64,000 nt of DNA. Source: Myxococcales bacterium 68-20. GTDB taxonomy: Bacteria; Myxococcota_A; Polyangia; Polyangiales; Polyangiaceae. Positions 53,620-62,364 of the stretch are shown here, piece after piece (position 1 is the first letter of the stretch; every line of letters begins with the position of its first letter). The position numbers and the translations under genes are program-made. Where the stretch lies: positions 25,683 to 89,682 of the forward strand of contig MKVQ01000023.1 in NCBI GenBank assembly GCA_001899635.1. The letters are read 5' to 3'. Below the pieces are notes generated by a model. The model saw only the letters and a list, made by a program, of their open reading frames with translations, was not told the DNA's origin and did not search any database.

Positions 53620-53826
53620 TCAGACGAGCCCGGAGCGCTTCACGAACTGCTCGGTCGCCGTCTTCGCCGCGCCGAGCGATGCAGCGATCCCGGTCGCCGT
53701 CGGGTTCGGTGCCGGATCGCGGAAGACCTGCCACGCCCACCGTCCATCGCCCTTCGGCGCGACCTTCAAGAGGAAGGGACCGACGCGTGTGCTCCAGTGA
53801 TCTCCCGCTGCCTTGGTCCAGGTCAT
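53620..53826 (-). CDS. Small protein of unknown function
   Basis: A 68-residue protein (MTWTKAAGDHWSTRVGPFLL, KVAPKGDGRWAWQVFRDPAPN) with three Trp and a basic C-terminus (EQFVKRSGLV). I do not recognise it. It starts 77 bases downstream of the stop of the Usp gene on the same strand, so it could be the last gene of the antiporter operon. No clear ribosome site beyond a weak AGG. Confidence 0.45.
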   Translation of the reverse strand: MTWTKAAGDHWSTRVGPFLLKVAPKGDGRWAWQVFRDPAPNPTATGIAASLGAAKTATEQFVKRSGLV

Positions 53827-53903
53827 CGTCGGCTCCCGCAGCGACTCGTAGCACGAGCCCCGCCCGAAGGGACGCCCGCTCGCCGTCCTTTCTCCGCTCG
53901 CGC

Positions 53904-54749
53904 TCAGACGAGCAGGACGTCGCCGGCCGTGTGCTCGATCACCCAACGACTCACGCTGCCGAGGATGACGTGACGCGCGGTCGAGTCACTCCGATCGATC
54001 ACGAGGAGGACTCCGCTCTTTGCGGCCCTTGCGAGCACGGGACGGCGATTGCCGTGGACGAGTCGCAGCAACCTCGCATCGAGGCCCGCCTCCACGATCC
54101 GCGACTCGACGGCCTCGCGAGCCTCGCCGCGACTGTGATCGCGATAGCGCCGGAGCGCCCCGGCGTCCGCGCCGTGGAGCATGAGCTTGTTCTCGAACGG
54201 GCCCTCGTACGCATGCAGGATCGAGAGCTCCGCTCCACCGGCCGCGAAGGTCGCACCGTCGACGGCTCGTCGGACATCCGAGTCGACGTCGACCGCGACG
54301 GTCACGGCGCGGTAGGGAAGCGTCCTCGGCTGGCGCGCCAAGAGGACCGGAGCTCCCTTTCCCTCGACGACGCGCTCGGCGGTCGACCCGATGAGCGCGC
54401 CTCCGAGCGTGCGGCCGCGGCTGCCGACGACGACGAGCGCGGCGTCGACGTCACGCGCCGTCTTCCGGAGTATCGTCGCCGCGCTCCCCGGGACGAGATG
54501 CGCGCTCGCGGTCACGCCGTCGGCGCGGAGATCCGCGACCACGCTCTCGACCGCTTCACGGACGCATCGCTCCCCCGCAGCTTCGTCCGGGAGGAACCGG
54601 CGCACGAGCGCACGAGGAAGGCGGGACGTCGCATGGACGACGTGCAAAGCTGCGCCGTGCTCGTGTGCGATCGCCGCGGCTCGCGCGACGGCGTGCGCCG
54701 ATATCGGTGTCAGATCGGTTCCTACGACAATCGCCGGCCTACGCGGCAT
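53904..54749 (-). CDS. Universal stress protein with two Usp domains
   Basis: A ~281-residue tandem USP. The first domain has IVVGTDLTPISAHAVARAAAIA and VVVGSRGRTLGGALIGSTAERVVEGKGAPVLLA with an intact ATP loop. The second has RAVTVAVDVDSDVRRAVDGATFAA but a less conserved loop. The start ATG at 54749 overlaps the end of the antiporter gene by 11 bases; ATG 54761 is also possible. This is strong evidence for translational coupling with the Kef-type antiporter, so the Usp may regulate it. Universal stress proteins fused to or next to cation transporters are common. Confidence 0.9.
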   Translation of the reverse strand: MPRRPAIVVGTDLTPISAHAVARAAAIAHEHGAALHVVHATSRLPRALVRRFLPDEAAGERCVREAVESVVADLRADGVTASAHLVPGSAATILRKTARDVDAALVVVGSRGRTLGGALIGSTAERVVEGKGAPVLLARQPRTLPYRAVTVAVDVDSDVRRAVDGATFAAGGAELSILHAYEGPFENKLMLHGADAGALRRYRDHSRGEAREAVESRIVEAGLDARLLRLVHGNRRPVLARAAKSGVLLVIDRSDSTARHVILGSVSRWVIEHTAGDVLLV

Positions 54750-56850
54750 GAGCGCCTCCATCGGTAACCTCGAGAAGCGCCTTCGCGCTCGCGAGAGCTT
54801 CATCCGACCCAACAGCCGCGACGACGTCGCCCTGGCCCAGTCGCTCCGATCCATCGGGGAGCATCACGGGCCGGCCATCGCGCACGATCGCGAGCACGGC
54901 CGCGCCCGTCCGCGACCGGAAATCGAGCTCCGCGAGGGTGTAGCCCACCGCCGGGCTATCCGCCTCGATCCGGATCAACCTCGGCGTGCCGAGGCCCGGG
55001 AGCAGCGCTGCGACGTCGTCCGCTAGCTCGCTCTCGACCACCGCCGTCTCCTCGGCCTCGTCGAGGTGCGCATCGTCGTGGTGCCCGGCGTCTTGGTGGG
55101 GGCGCAGCTTGGCCTTGAGCACGCCCATCACGACGGCGCCCCCGGCCTGGACCTCCACGTCGAACTGCTTCGCATTCCGCCAGAACGCGAGCATCGCGGT
55201 CACGACCAGCGCCGCGAGCAAGAGGACCCCGATGCTCGGCGGCACGAACGGCTCGACGACGGCGACCGACGCAGCGCCCACCGCCGTGAGGAGCCCGAGC
55301 TGCACTGCGAGCGCGATCTGCCGCGACGCGGCGGATCCCGCGCTCGCGTCCGCGTTCGGCACGAGCCCGACGAGGGCGAGCCCGATCGCCCGCGTGAGCC
55401 GCACGACACCGAGCAAGAACGGCAGGGCGACGAGCGCCGCGACGGCGATGAAGAGGCCCTGCGAGACGAGCGGACTCAGGCCGAAGCGCTCCGCCACCAC
55501 GCCCGAGGCGCGCTGATGGAGCAACCCGCCACCGAGAAGGAGGCCGACGATCGCGCCCGCGTCGAGAAGAAGGAGGATGAGCTGGCGACGCACCCGACCT
55601 GCATTCGTCGGCGTCGATGGAGCGGTCCGGACGCGTTCGAGCCAGGCGCTGTAGAGAGCGATGAACGTGTTGATGTTGCGCGGCATCGCGCGCTCGACGG
55701 CGTGCGCGACGGCCTCCGACCGACGGACGAGCGACGGAGTGGTCAGCGTGGTGATCGCCGACACGGCGACGGCCACGGGGAAGAGAAATGGCCGCGTCGC
55801 GCCGAGGGTGAGCCCGAGGCTTGCGATGATGAAAGAGAACTCGCCGATCTGCGCAAGGCTCATCCCGGACTGGACCGACATGCGTAGCCCGCAGCCGGTG
55901 ACGATCCCGCCGAGGGTGACGCTGACGATCTTCCCGAGGATGACGACGACGGACAAGACGACGACGGCGAGCCAGTTGTCGAGCACGAGCACCGGATCGA
56001 TCAGCATGCCGACGGACACGAAGAAGATCGCCGCGAACATGTCGCGCACCGGCATCAGGAGGTGCTCGACGGTGTGGCCCTCGCCCGACTCCGAGATCAA
56101 CATCCCGGCCACGAAGGCGCCGAGGGCGACGGAGTAGTGGAACGCGACGCAAGCGTACGCGAAGGCGAAGCAGACACCGACGCTCGCGACGAGCGTCGTC
56201 TCGGGCCGCCCGAGCCGCACCACCCACCGCATCAGCCGCGGGACGATGAGAAGGCCGACGACGACCATACCGATGAGGAACGCAACGAGCTTGCCAGTGG
56301 TCGTCAGGAGCGTCATCGCGTCGAGGCCAGCGCCGCTCGAGATCGTGGTCATCGTCGCGAGGAGGAGGATCGCGATGATGTCCTCGACGATGAGGACGCC
56401 ATAGACGATCTCGCGCAGGCGAGGCCCGACCTTCATCTCCTCGAAGACCTTGGCGATGATCGTCGTGCTCGAAATCGCGATCGCGCCACCCGCGAAGATG
56501 CACTCTTGCTGAGTCCAGCCGAACGCGCGGCCGACCACGAATCCGCCCACCATCATGATCGCGACCTGAATGACGCCGATGACTCCGGCGGTCGGCGCCA
56601 CTCGGACGAGCTTCTCGACGTTGAGCTCGAGCCCGATCGCGAACATGAGGAGGATCACGCCGAGCTCCGAGAGGGTGTGCACCATCTGCGGATCGGCGTT
56701 GAGCGGCAGCGGCAGGTGCGGTCCTACGAGGAGCCCGGCGATGATGTAGCCGAGCACGACCGGCTGACGCAGCCGCTGGAAGACGATCGTCGTGATCGCT
56801 GCGACCCCGAGCACGATCGCGAGCGTCTTGAGGAACTCGTGCGCGTCCAT
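54739..56850 (-). CDS. Kef/CPA2-family cation:proton antiporter
   Basis: A 703-residue protein. The first ~390 residues carry about 12 membrane helices of the Na/H exchanger type, with MLISESGEGHTVEHLLMPVRDMFAAIFFVSVGMLIDP and SLAQIGEFSFIIASLG. A further block of five or six helices follows (LILLLLDAGAIVGLLLGGGLL onward). The C-terminal 80 residues are a TrkA-C/RCK_C domain (PAVGYTLAELDFRSRTG, RLGQGDVVAAVGSDEAL). No NAD-binding RCK_N is present. Such proteins export K+ or Na+ in exchange for protons, often against electrophile or pH stress. Kef-type antiporters also belong to stress-tolerance loci. Confidence 0.9.
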   Translation of the reverse strand: MDAHEFLKTLAIVLGVAAITTIVFQRLRQPVVLGYIIAGLLVGPHLPLPLNADPQMVHTLSELGVILLMFAIGLELNVEKLVRVAPTAGVIGVIQVAIMMVGGFVVGRAFGWTQQECIFAGGAIAISSTTIIAKVFEEMKVGPRLREIVYGVLIVEDIIAILLLATMTTISSGAGLDAMTLLTTTGKLVAFLIGMVVVGLLIVPRLMRWVVRLGRPETTLVASVGVCFAFAYACVAFHYSVALGAFVAGMLISESGEGHTVEHLLMPVRDMFAAIFFVSVGMLIDPVLVLDNWLAVVVLSVVVILGKIVSVTLGGIVTGCGLRMSVQSGMSLAQIGEFSFIIASLGLTLGATRPFLFPVAVAVSAITTLTTPSLVRRSEAVAHAVERAMPRNINTFIALYSAWLERVRTAPSTPTNAGRVRRQLILLLLDAGAIVGLLLGGGLLHQRASGVVAERFGLSPLVSQGLFIAVAALVALPFLLGVVRLTRAIGLALVGLVPNADASAGSAASRQIALAVQLGLLTAVGAASVAVVEPFVPPSIGVLLLAALVVTAMLAFWRNAKQFDVEVQAGGAVVMGVLKAKLRPHQDAGHHDDAHLDEAEETAVVESELADDVAALLPGLGTPRLIRIEADSPAVGYTLAELDFRSRTGAAVLAIVRDGRPVMLPDGSERLGQGDVVAAVGSDEALASAKALLEVTDGGAHAA

Positions 56851-56883
56851 CTCGAATTCATAACTTGGAGCATCAACGAATCA

Positions 56884-56902
56884 CGTTCGAAAAGTTCGAA
56901 CG
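56884..56902. promoter_or_regulatory. Perfect 8-bp palindrome between divergent antiporter and peptidase genes
   Basis: CGTTCGAA-AAG-TTCGAACG. Each arm contains the self-complementary hexamer TTCGAA. It lies 34 bases before the antiporter start and 130 before the peptidase start. Position suits an operator for the antiporter operon. Confidence 0.5.
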
Positions 56903-57031
56903 CACCGAAAGAAATTGCGCTGTCGGCTCGCAGCGACATCGCAAAACGCAACGGGTCGACGTCGCATCGTGGCTACGCTACGCAAGCGCCCTCGACACGG
57001 GGCACTCCCCGTCCCAAAGGAGCAAGGGTCG

Positions 57032-59248
57032 ATGCGACATGGATACGTTCTCGGTGCAGCTGCAGCTCTCCTCCTCGCGGCGTCGTGCGCGCAGCCGCCA
57101 CAACATCCGAACGGCGGAGCTTCAGCTGCAGCTTCGTCGCCAGGTGCAGCCATGAGCGCGACCGACGCAGCGAAGGCTGCCAACCCGCTGCTCGCGACGT
57201 GGACCGGCCCGTACGGCGGCGTGCCCGCGTTCGCCAAGGTGAAGGTGGAGCACTTCAAGCCCGCCCTCGAGCACGCGATGCATGAGCATCGCCACGAGAT
57301 CGCCGGGATCGCGGACAACCCCGATGCCCCCACCTTCGAGAACACGATCGCCGCGCTCGAGGACGCCGGCCGCACCATGGATCGCGTCGAGACGATCTAC
57401 GGAGTCTGGTCGTCGACGATGAACGACGACGCGTTCAAGGCGGTCGAGCAGGAGATGGCGCCGAAGCTCGCGGCGTTCCAGGACGAGATCGTCCAGAACG
57501 TGAACCTCTACAAGCGCGTCGAGGCGATCTACCAGTCGCCCGAGAAGGCGAAGCTCACCCCCGAGCAGCAGCGGCTCGTGTGGCGCCACTGGAACACGCT
57601 CGTGCGCGCCGGAGCGAAGCTCGATGCTCCGGCGAAGAAGCGCCTCACCGAGATCAACCAGCGCCTCGCCACGCTCTACACGACGTTCAGCCAGAACGTC
57701 CTCGCCGACGAGGAGGGCTACGCGCTCGTCCTCGACAAGGAGGCCGACCTCGCCGGCCTTCCGGACTCGGTGAAGTCGGGCGCCGCCGCCGCCGCGGAGG
57801 CGCGCGGACAGAAGGGCAAGTGGGCGATCACGAACACGCGCTCGTCGATGGAGCCGTTCCTCACCTACTCGACGCGCGACGATCTCCGCGAGAAGGTGTG
57901 GAAGAGCTACGTCAACCGCGGCGACAACAACGACGCCCGCGACAACAAGAAGATCATCACCGAGGTCCTCAAGCTCCGCGCCGAGCGCGCGAAGCTCCTC
58001 GGCTACGCGACGCACGCCCACTGGCGCCTCGAGAACGCGATGGCGAAGACGCCCGAGCGCGCGATGGCGCTGATGGAGGAGGTCTGGACGCCAGCGGTCG
58101 CGCGCGTGCGCGAGGAGGTCGCCGACATGCAGGCGCTCGCGAACAAGAGCGGCTCGAAGCGCAAGATCGCGCCGTGGGACTACCGCTTCTACGCGGAGAA
58201 GGTCCGCAAGGCGAAGTACGACCTCGACGAGGGCGAGGTGAAGCAGTACCTCCAGCTCGAGAAGCTCCGCGAGGGGATGTTCTGGGTCGCCGGTGAGCTC
58301 TTCGGCTTCACCTTCACGCCCGTCACCGGCGTCGAGGTCTACCACCCCGACGTCCGCGTCTGGGAGGTGAAGGACAAGGCGAGCGGCAAGCACGTCGGCC
58401 TCTGGTACTTCGATCCCTACGCGCGTCCCGGCAAGCGCTCCGGCGCGTGGATGAACGCCTATCGCCCCCAGGAGCGGTTCAAGGGCGCGGTCACCACGAT
58501 CGTCAGCAACAACTCGAACTTCGTGAAGGGCAAGGACGGAGAGCCGATCCTCATCAGCTGGGACGACGCGCGCACGCTCTTCCACGAGTTCGGCCACGCG
58601 CTCCACGGCCTCTCCTCGAACGTCGAGTACCCCACCCTCGCGGGCACGCGTGTGGCGCGCGACTACGTCGAGTTCCCGTCGCAGCTCCTCGAGCACTGGG
58701 TCTCGACGCCCGAGGTGCTGAACAAGTTCGCCCTCCACTACAAGACGGGCGCGCCGATGCCGAAGGAGCTCACCGCGAAGATCGAGAAGGCGGCGACCTT
58801 CAACCAGGGCTTCGGCACCGTCGAATACCTGAGCGCGGCGCTCGTCGACATGAAGCTCCACCTCGCGGGCGCGAAGGAGATCGAGCCGGACGCCTTCGAG
58901 AAGGAGACGCTGAAGGCGCTCGGGATGCCCTCCGAGATCGTGATGCGCCATCGCACGCCGCAGTTCAGCCACATCTTCGCGGGCGACTGGTATTCCGCCG
59001 GCTACTACAGCTACCTCTGGTCGGACACGCTCACGGCGGACGCGTACAACGCCTTCACCGAGGGCAAGGGCCCGTACGATCCCGCGGTCGCGGAGCGTCT
59101 CCGCAAGAGCGTCTTCTCGGTGGGTGACACGGTCGATCCTGCCGAGGGCTACCGCGCCTTCCGCGGCAAGGACGCCGGCACCGAAGCACTGATGAAGAAG
59201 CGCGGCTTCACCAAGCCCGTCATCACAAAGGCGAAGAACACGAAGTAA
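57032..59248 (+). CDS. M3-family zinc metallopeptidase, lipoprotein (Dcp/oligopeptidase-like)
   Basis: A 738-residue enzyme starting behind AAAGGAG. The leader MRHGYVLGAAAALLLAASC has a lipobox ending at Cys19, so it is a lipid-anchored extracytoplasmic enzyme. The catalytic site is H518-E519-F-G-H522 (HEFGHALHG) with Glu547 in DYVEFPSQ as the third zinc ligand. The whole follows the Dcp/oligopeptidase A pattern with long N-terminal helical lid. Cytoplasmic forms are normally ~680 residues and lack lipid anchors. It may digest peptides taken from prey or host. A hairpin follows about 60 bases after the stop. Confidence 0.93.
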   Translation: MRHGYVLGAAAALLLAASCAQPPQHPNGGASAAASSPGAAMSATDAAKAANPLLATWTGPYGGVPAFAKVKVEHFKPALEHAMHEHRHEIAGIADNPDAPTFENTIAALEDAGRTMDRVETIYGVWSSTMNDDAFKAVEQEMAPKLAAFQDEIVQNVNLYKRVEAIYQSPEKAKLTPEQQRLVWRHWNTLVRAGAKLDAPAKKRLTEINQRLATLYTTFSQNVLADEEGYALVLDKEADLAGLPDSVKSGAAAAAEARGQKGKWAITNTRSSMEPFLTYSTRDDLREKVWKSYVNRGDNNDARDNKKIITEVLKLRAERAKLLGYATHAHWRLENAMAKTPERAMALMEEVWTPAVARVREEVADMQALANKSGSKRKIAPWDYRFYAEKVRKAKYDLDEGEVKQYLQLEKLREGMFWVAGELFGFTFTPVTGVEVYHPDVRVWEVKDKASGKHVGLWYFDPYARPGKRSGAWMNAYRPQERFKGAVTTIVSNNSNFVKGKDGEPILISWDDARTLFHEFGHALHGLSSNVEYPTLAGTRVARDYVEFPSQLLEHWVSTPEVLNKFALHYKTGAPMPKELTAKIEKAATFNQGFGTVEYLSAALVDMKLHLAGAKEIEPDAFEKETLKALGMPSEIVMRHRTPQFSHIFAGDWYSAGYYSYLWSDTLTADAYNAFTEGKGPYDPAVAERLRKSVFSVGDTVDPAEGYRAFRGKDAGTEALMKKRGFTKPVITKAKNTK

Positions 59249-59307
59249 CACCGGCGCTCGCTCGAGCACCGATCGCCAGACGCGAGGGGGGGCGGCCGAC
59301 CGGCCGG

Positions 59308-59329
59308 GGCGGGCAAGAGAAAGCCCGCC
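59308..59329 (+). terminator. Terminator-like hairpin after the M3 peptidase gene
   Basis: GGCGGGC-AAGAGAAA-GCCCGCC, a perfect 7-bp stem and A-rich loop, sixty bases past the stop of the peptidase gene. No U tract follows. Confidence 0.5.
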
Positions 59330-59417
59330 TCGCGCCGGCATGACGAGGGCGCGGATCCCGCTATGCTGGGCGCGCCTCGATCCCTCGTGGGGAGTGCGGG
59401 GCCTCACGGAGACCGTC

Positions 59418-60749
59418 ATGACCAACCCGTTCCTCCCCGAGTCCGCCGCCGAAACCGTCCGCGTCGTCGAGTCGATCCCCGTGGACGGATCGCCTGGTCT
59501 CTCGCCGGAGACGATCGCCGCCGAGAAGATCCCGTCCCCTCCCCACCTCCTGCTCTCGCGCGCGCTCGCGCGTGGCGCGATGGGGCACGTCCACCCCGCG
59601 CTGGATCGGAACCTCCTCCGCCAGGTCGCGCTGAAACGGATGGACAAGGACTACGCGAACAAGCCGTTCTATCGCGACGCCTTCATCGCCGAGGCGCAGA
59701 TGACGGGGCAACTCGAGCACCCGAACATCGTCCCCGTCCACGAGCTCTCGATCGACGAGAACGGCGTCCCCTACTTCACGATGAAGCTCGTCCAGGGCGG
59801 CTCGTTCGACCGCTGGCTCCGGCAGCGAAAGCCGGGACAGGTCGAGCGGATCGAGGGCGGGATCGAGATCCTGCTCAAGGTCTGCGACGCCCTCGCATAC
59901 GCGCATCACCGCGGCGTGATCCACCGTGACCTCAAGCCGGCCAACATCATGGTCGGCGACTTCGGCCAGGTCTACCTGATGGACTGGGGACTCGCGAAGC
60001 TCGCGCGGTCGCAGCCGGCGTCGGGCGAGGGCGCGCTCATGAACGCGCCCGGACCGGTCGGCACGCCGGACTTCATGTCGCCGGAGCAGGCGCGCGGCAA
60101 TCCGCGTGAGGTCGACGAGCGCTCCGACGTGTTCGGCCTCGGCGCGCTGCTCTACGAGGTGCTCTGCGGGCACGGACCGTACGGCCCCGTCGGCACCACG
60201 AGCGACGTCGTCCAGCGCGCGGCAGCGGGAGACATCGTGCCGATCGACCAGGCCTGCGAGCACATCGGCGTCTCGAAGCGCATCCGCGCCATCGCCGAGC
60301 GCGCGACACAACCCGATCCGGCAAAGCGCTACCAGAGCGTCGCCGAGATGCAGGACGCGATGCGGGCCTTCCTGCACGGAGGCCTCCACCTCCCGCGCAA
60401 GCGCTTCGCTGCCGGCGAGGTGATCTTCCGCGAAGGCGACAAGGGCGACGCCGCGTACATGATCGTCGCCGGGCGATGCCGCGCATACCGCACCGTGGAC
60501 GGCGTGGAGGAGACGCTCGCGACGATGGAGCCGGGCGAGGCCTTCGGAGAGATGGCGCTCATCCTCTTCGAGCCGCGCGCCGCGAGCGTCGTCGCGCTCG
60601 ACGACGTCACCGTGCTGGTCCTCGATCAATCGACGATGAACGAGGGGCTCGGCCTCTCCGGTTGGACCGGCGCCCTCGTGCGCGCGCTCGCTCAGCGCTT
60701 CGCCGATCTCGAGCAGATGGTCCGCGACTCCGGCCTCCGGCGCGGCTGA
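59418..60749 (+). CDS. Ser/Thr protein kinase with C-terminal cyclic-nucleotide-type domain
   Basis: A 443-residue protein. The kinase domain (about 50-310) has ALARGAMGHVHPALD as a shortened glycine loop, Lys in VALKRMD, H169-R170-D171 in HRDLKPANIM, and DWG in place of DFG (YLMDWGLAK), a known variant of this subfamily. GTPDFMSPEQ closes the activation loop. Residues 320-430 are a cyclic-nucleotide-binding fold (FAAGEVIFREGDKGDAAYMIVAGRC, MEPGEAFGEMALI), but the usual phosphate-binding RxA/S reads EPRAASV, so nucleotide binding is plausible. ATG 59418 is preferred over ATG 59340. No membrane helix. Confidence 0.9.
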   Translation: MTNPFLPESAAETVRVVESIPVDGSPGLSPETIAAEKIPSPPHLLLSRALARGAMGHVHPALDRNLLRQVALKRMDKDYANKPFYRDAFIAEAQMTGQLEHPNIVPVHELSIDENGVPYFTMKLVQGGSFDRWLRQRKPGQVERIEGGIEILLKVCDALAYAHHRGVIHRDLKPANIMVGDFGQVYLMDWGLAKLARSQPASGEGALMNAPGPVGTPDFMSPEQARGNPREVDERSDVFGLGALLYEVLCGHGPYGPVGTTSDVVQRAAAGDIVPIDQACEHIGVSKRIRAIAERATQPDPAKRYQSVAEMQDAMRAFLHGGLHLPRKRFAAGEVIFREGDKGDAAYMIVAGRCRAYRTVDGVEETLATMEPGEAFGEMALILFEPRAASVVALDDVTVLVLDQSTMNEGLGLSGWTGALVRALAQRFADLEQMVRDSGLRRG

Positions 60750-60765
60750 CCGAGCCTCGCTCCGC

Positions 60766-61281
60766 TCACTCGGTCCGCATGATGATGTGGAAGCCGTAGT
60801 CCGTCTCGACGACGTGACTCACGTCTCCACGTCCGAGCTCGAACGCGGCGTCCGCGAAAGCGGGGACGACATCGGTCCGCTGGATCGAGCCGAGCGAGCC
60901 TTCACGCGTCGCCGCGCCGGGCTCCTCGCTGTAGCTCTGCACGACCTCCGCGAACGACACGCCCTCCTGTAGCTTCTCGCGTGCCTCGAGCGCGCGGAGG
61001 CACGCCTCTTCGCGCGTGCGGGTGACGGTCTCCGGCGCGCGCTTGGCGCCCGCGTACTTCACGAGGATGTGCTTCGCGGTGATCTTCGCCGGCTCGTCGG
61101 GCCTCCGCTCGCGCGACGCCCCCGCGATCGCGAGGCAACGTTCGGCCGGCGTCTCCGCCCGCGCTTCCTCCTTGGTCGGCGTGGTCGGAGGCGCCGAAGG
61201 CGAGCTGCCACCGCAGCCCGTCGCGATGGAGAGAAGAACTGCGCTGACCAGGGCAGCCGCGAGCGGCGAGACGAGCTTCAT
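60766..61281 (-). CDS. Parvulin-type peptidyl-prolyl isomerase lipoprotein
   Basis: A 171-residue protein. Leader MKLVSPLAAALVSAVLLSIATGC with a good lipobox. After a Pro/Thr linker comes a parvulin domain: ITAKHILVKYAGA, CLRALEAREKLQEGVSFAEVVQSYSEEPGAATREGSLGSI, and DVVPAFADAAFELGRGDVSHVVETDYGFHIIMRTE. This PpiC/SurA-like domain assists folding of exported proteins. A dyad almost identical to the one before the DTW gene lies 16 bases upstream of the ATG. Confidence 0.92.
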   Translation of the reverse strand: MKLVSPLAAALVSAVLLSIATGCGGSSPSAPPTTPTKEEARAETPAERCLAIAGASRERRPDEPAKITAKHILVKYAGAKRAPETVTRTREEACLRALEAREKLQEGVSFAEVVQSYSEEPGAATREGSLGSIQRTDVVPAFADAAFELGRGDVSHVVETDYGFHIIMRTE

Positions 61282-61296
61282 CGACCCGCCACACTA

Positions 61297-61317
61297 CAGC
61301 GCAACTCAGTTGCGCCG
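61297..61317. promoter_or_regulatory. Dyad upstream of the parvulin gene
   Basis: CAGCGCAAC-TCA-GTTGCGCCG, identical in 19 of 21 bases to the reverse complement of the dyad at 4308-4328. It lies 16 bases from the parvulin start and 26 from the end of the next gene. Confidence 0.5.
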
Positions 61318-61342
61318 ACTGTGAAAAGTAAGACGCAATTGC

Positions 61343-61771
61343 TCACTTCACGAGCTTCGAGGGCGCGATGCGCAAGGACCGCTCGAACATCTCCGCTTCG
61401 CGCTCGAGCTCGTGTTTCTGCGAAGCGTCCTCGTGTTCCAGCGAAGCGTCCTCGTGCTTCGGCGACGTGTTCGTGGGCGATGCCACGAGGGTCACGACAA
61501 CACCGCCTCCGAGCTCGAACGCGTCCTGCCGTCGAACGGCCTTCAGGGTCGTCGGCGGCGTCAGGTTGTAGATCTCCGACTCCTCCACGTGGAGCGTCAG
61601 CTCGTCAGCGGTCAGCGCCCAGCGCCCCTTCGCGGACTTGCTGATGTTCCATGCGTACGTGCACCATTCCTCGGAGTAAGAGAACTCTCCGTCGTCGGAG
61701 AGCTCGAGCCGGTAGATGTTCTCGCCATCGTCCTGGTTCGGCTGTGCAGAGTAGTAACAGCGCCTCGCCAT
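61343..61771 (-). CDS. Unknown protein with heptad HEDAS repeats
   Basis: A 142-residue protein (MARRCYYSAQPNQDDGENIY at the N-terminus). The first ~100 residues are a mixed alpha/beta domain with two Trp and several Cys and no signal peptide. The C-terminal third repeats a 7-residue unit (KHEDASL, EHEDASQ, KHELE) encoded by two 21-base copies at 61420 and 61441. Glu/His spacing could bind metal. I do not recognise it. It begins seven bases after the stop of the gene upstream, so the two genes form an operon. Confidence 0.6.
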   Translation of the reverse strand: MARRCYYSAQPNQDDGENIYRLELSDDGEFSYSEEWCTYAWNISKSAKGRWALTADELTLHVEESEIYNLTPPTTLKAVRRQDAFELGGGVVVTLVASPTNTSPKHEDASLEHEDASQKHELEREAEMFERSLRIAPSKLVK

Positions 61772-61778
61772 CGTCGGC

Positions 61779-62201
61779 TCAGCATACGACGGGCTTCGCC
61801 GCTGATGCCGACCTGCCTTCCGCCCACTCGCGCACGGCGAACGAATCCGTCGGAATGCCATGCGAACGCACGACCTCGAGGAGGTTCACGAACCCGCTGT
61901 GCGCGTCGAGCATCGCGGCGACTGCGTGCAGCGTGCGGCGCTGGAGATCGCCGAGCTGCGCAGGCGTCTCGCCCGCGAACATGGCGCCGAGGAACGCATC
62001 GAGGTAGGCGATGCGATGGAGCAGGCCGCCGTCCTGCCCGATCGCGGCGAGCATGACGTCCGCGTTCCGGACGATGAGCTCGGGCGAAACCACGCGGAGC
62101 ACCGCGAGGCGCACGTCGTCGCCGAGGAATGACTCGAGCCGCCGGAACGCGGATGGAGTCGGCCGGTACGTTCGCAGGTCGCTCGATGGCCATTGGCGCA
62201 T
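61779..62201 (-). CDS. Unknown small helical protein
   Basis: A 140-residue protein rich in helices (VRLAVLRVVSPELIVRNADV, DLQRRTLHAVAAMLDAHSGF). No signal peptide or known motif. A Leu/Ile/Val-rich centre suggests a compact fold. Its start is the first of two possible ATG codons. It stands just upstream of the repeat-bearing protein and downstream of a large surface protein on the same strand, with about 160 bases between. Confidence 0.55.
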   Translation of the reverse strand: MRQWPSSDLRTYRPTPSAFRRLESFLGDDVRLAVLRVVSPELIVRNADVMLAAIGQDGGLLHRIAYLDAFLGAMFAGETPAQLGDLQRRTLHAVAAMLDAHSGFVNLLEVVRSHGIPTDSFAVREWAEGRSASAAKPVVC

Positions 62202-62364
62202 CCTGGTTCAATTTCACGCGCTGTTCCGTCGACGCAGTCGTCAGGGGCGAGGAGACGACTGCCCGCGGCCGCACACCCGCGCTCGCATGCGCTCTCGCCC
62301 CGTTGCGAGGCGGGTGGCGTCGCCGGCGCCTCGGATCCGCAGCCGAGGAGCACGGCGTCGACGA

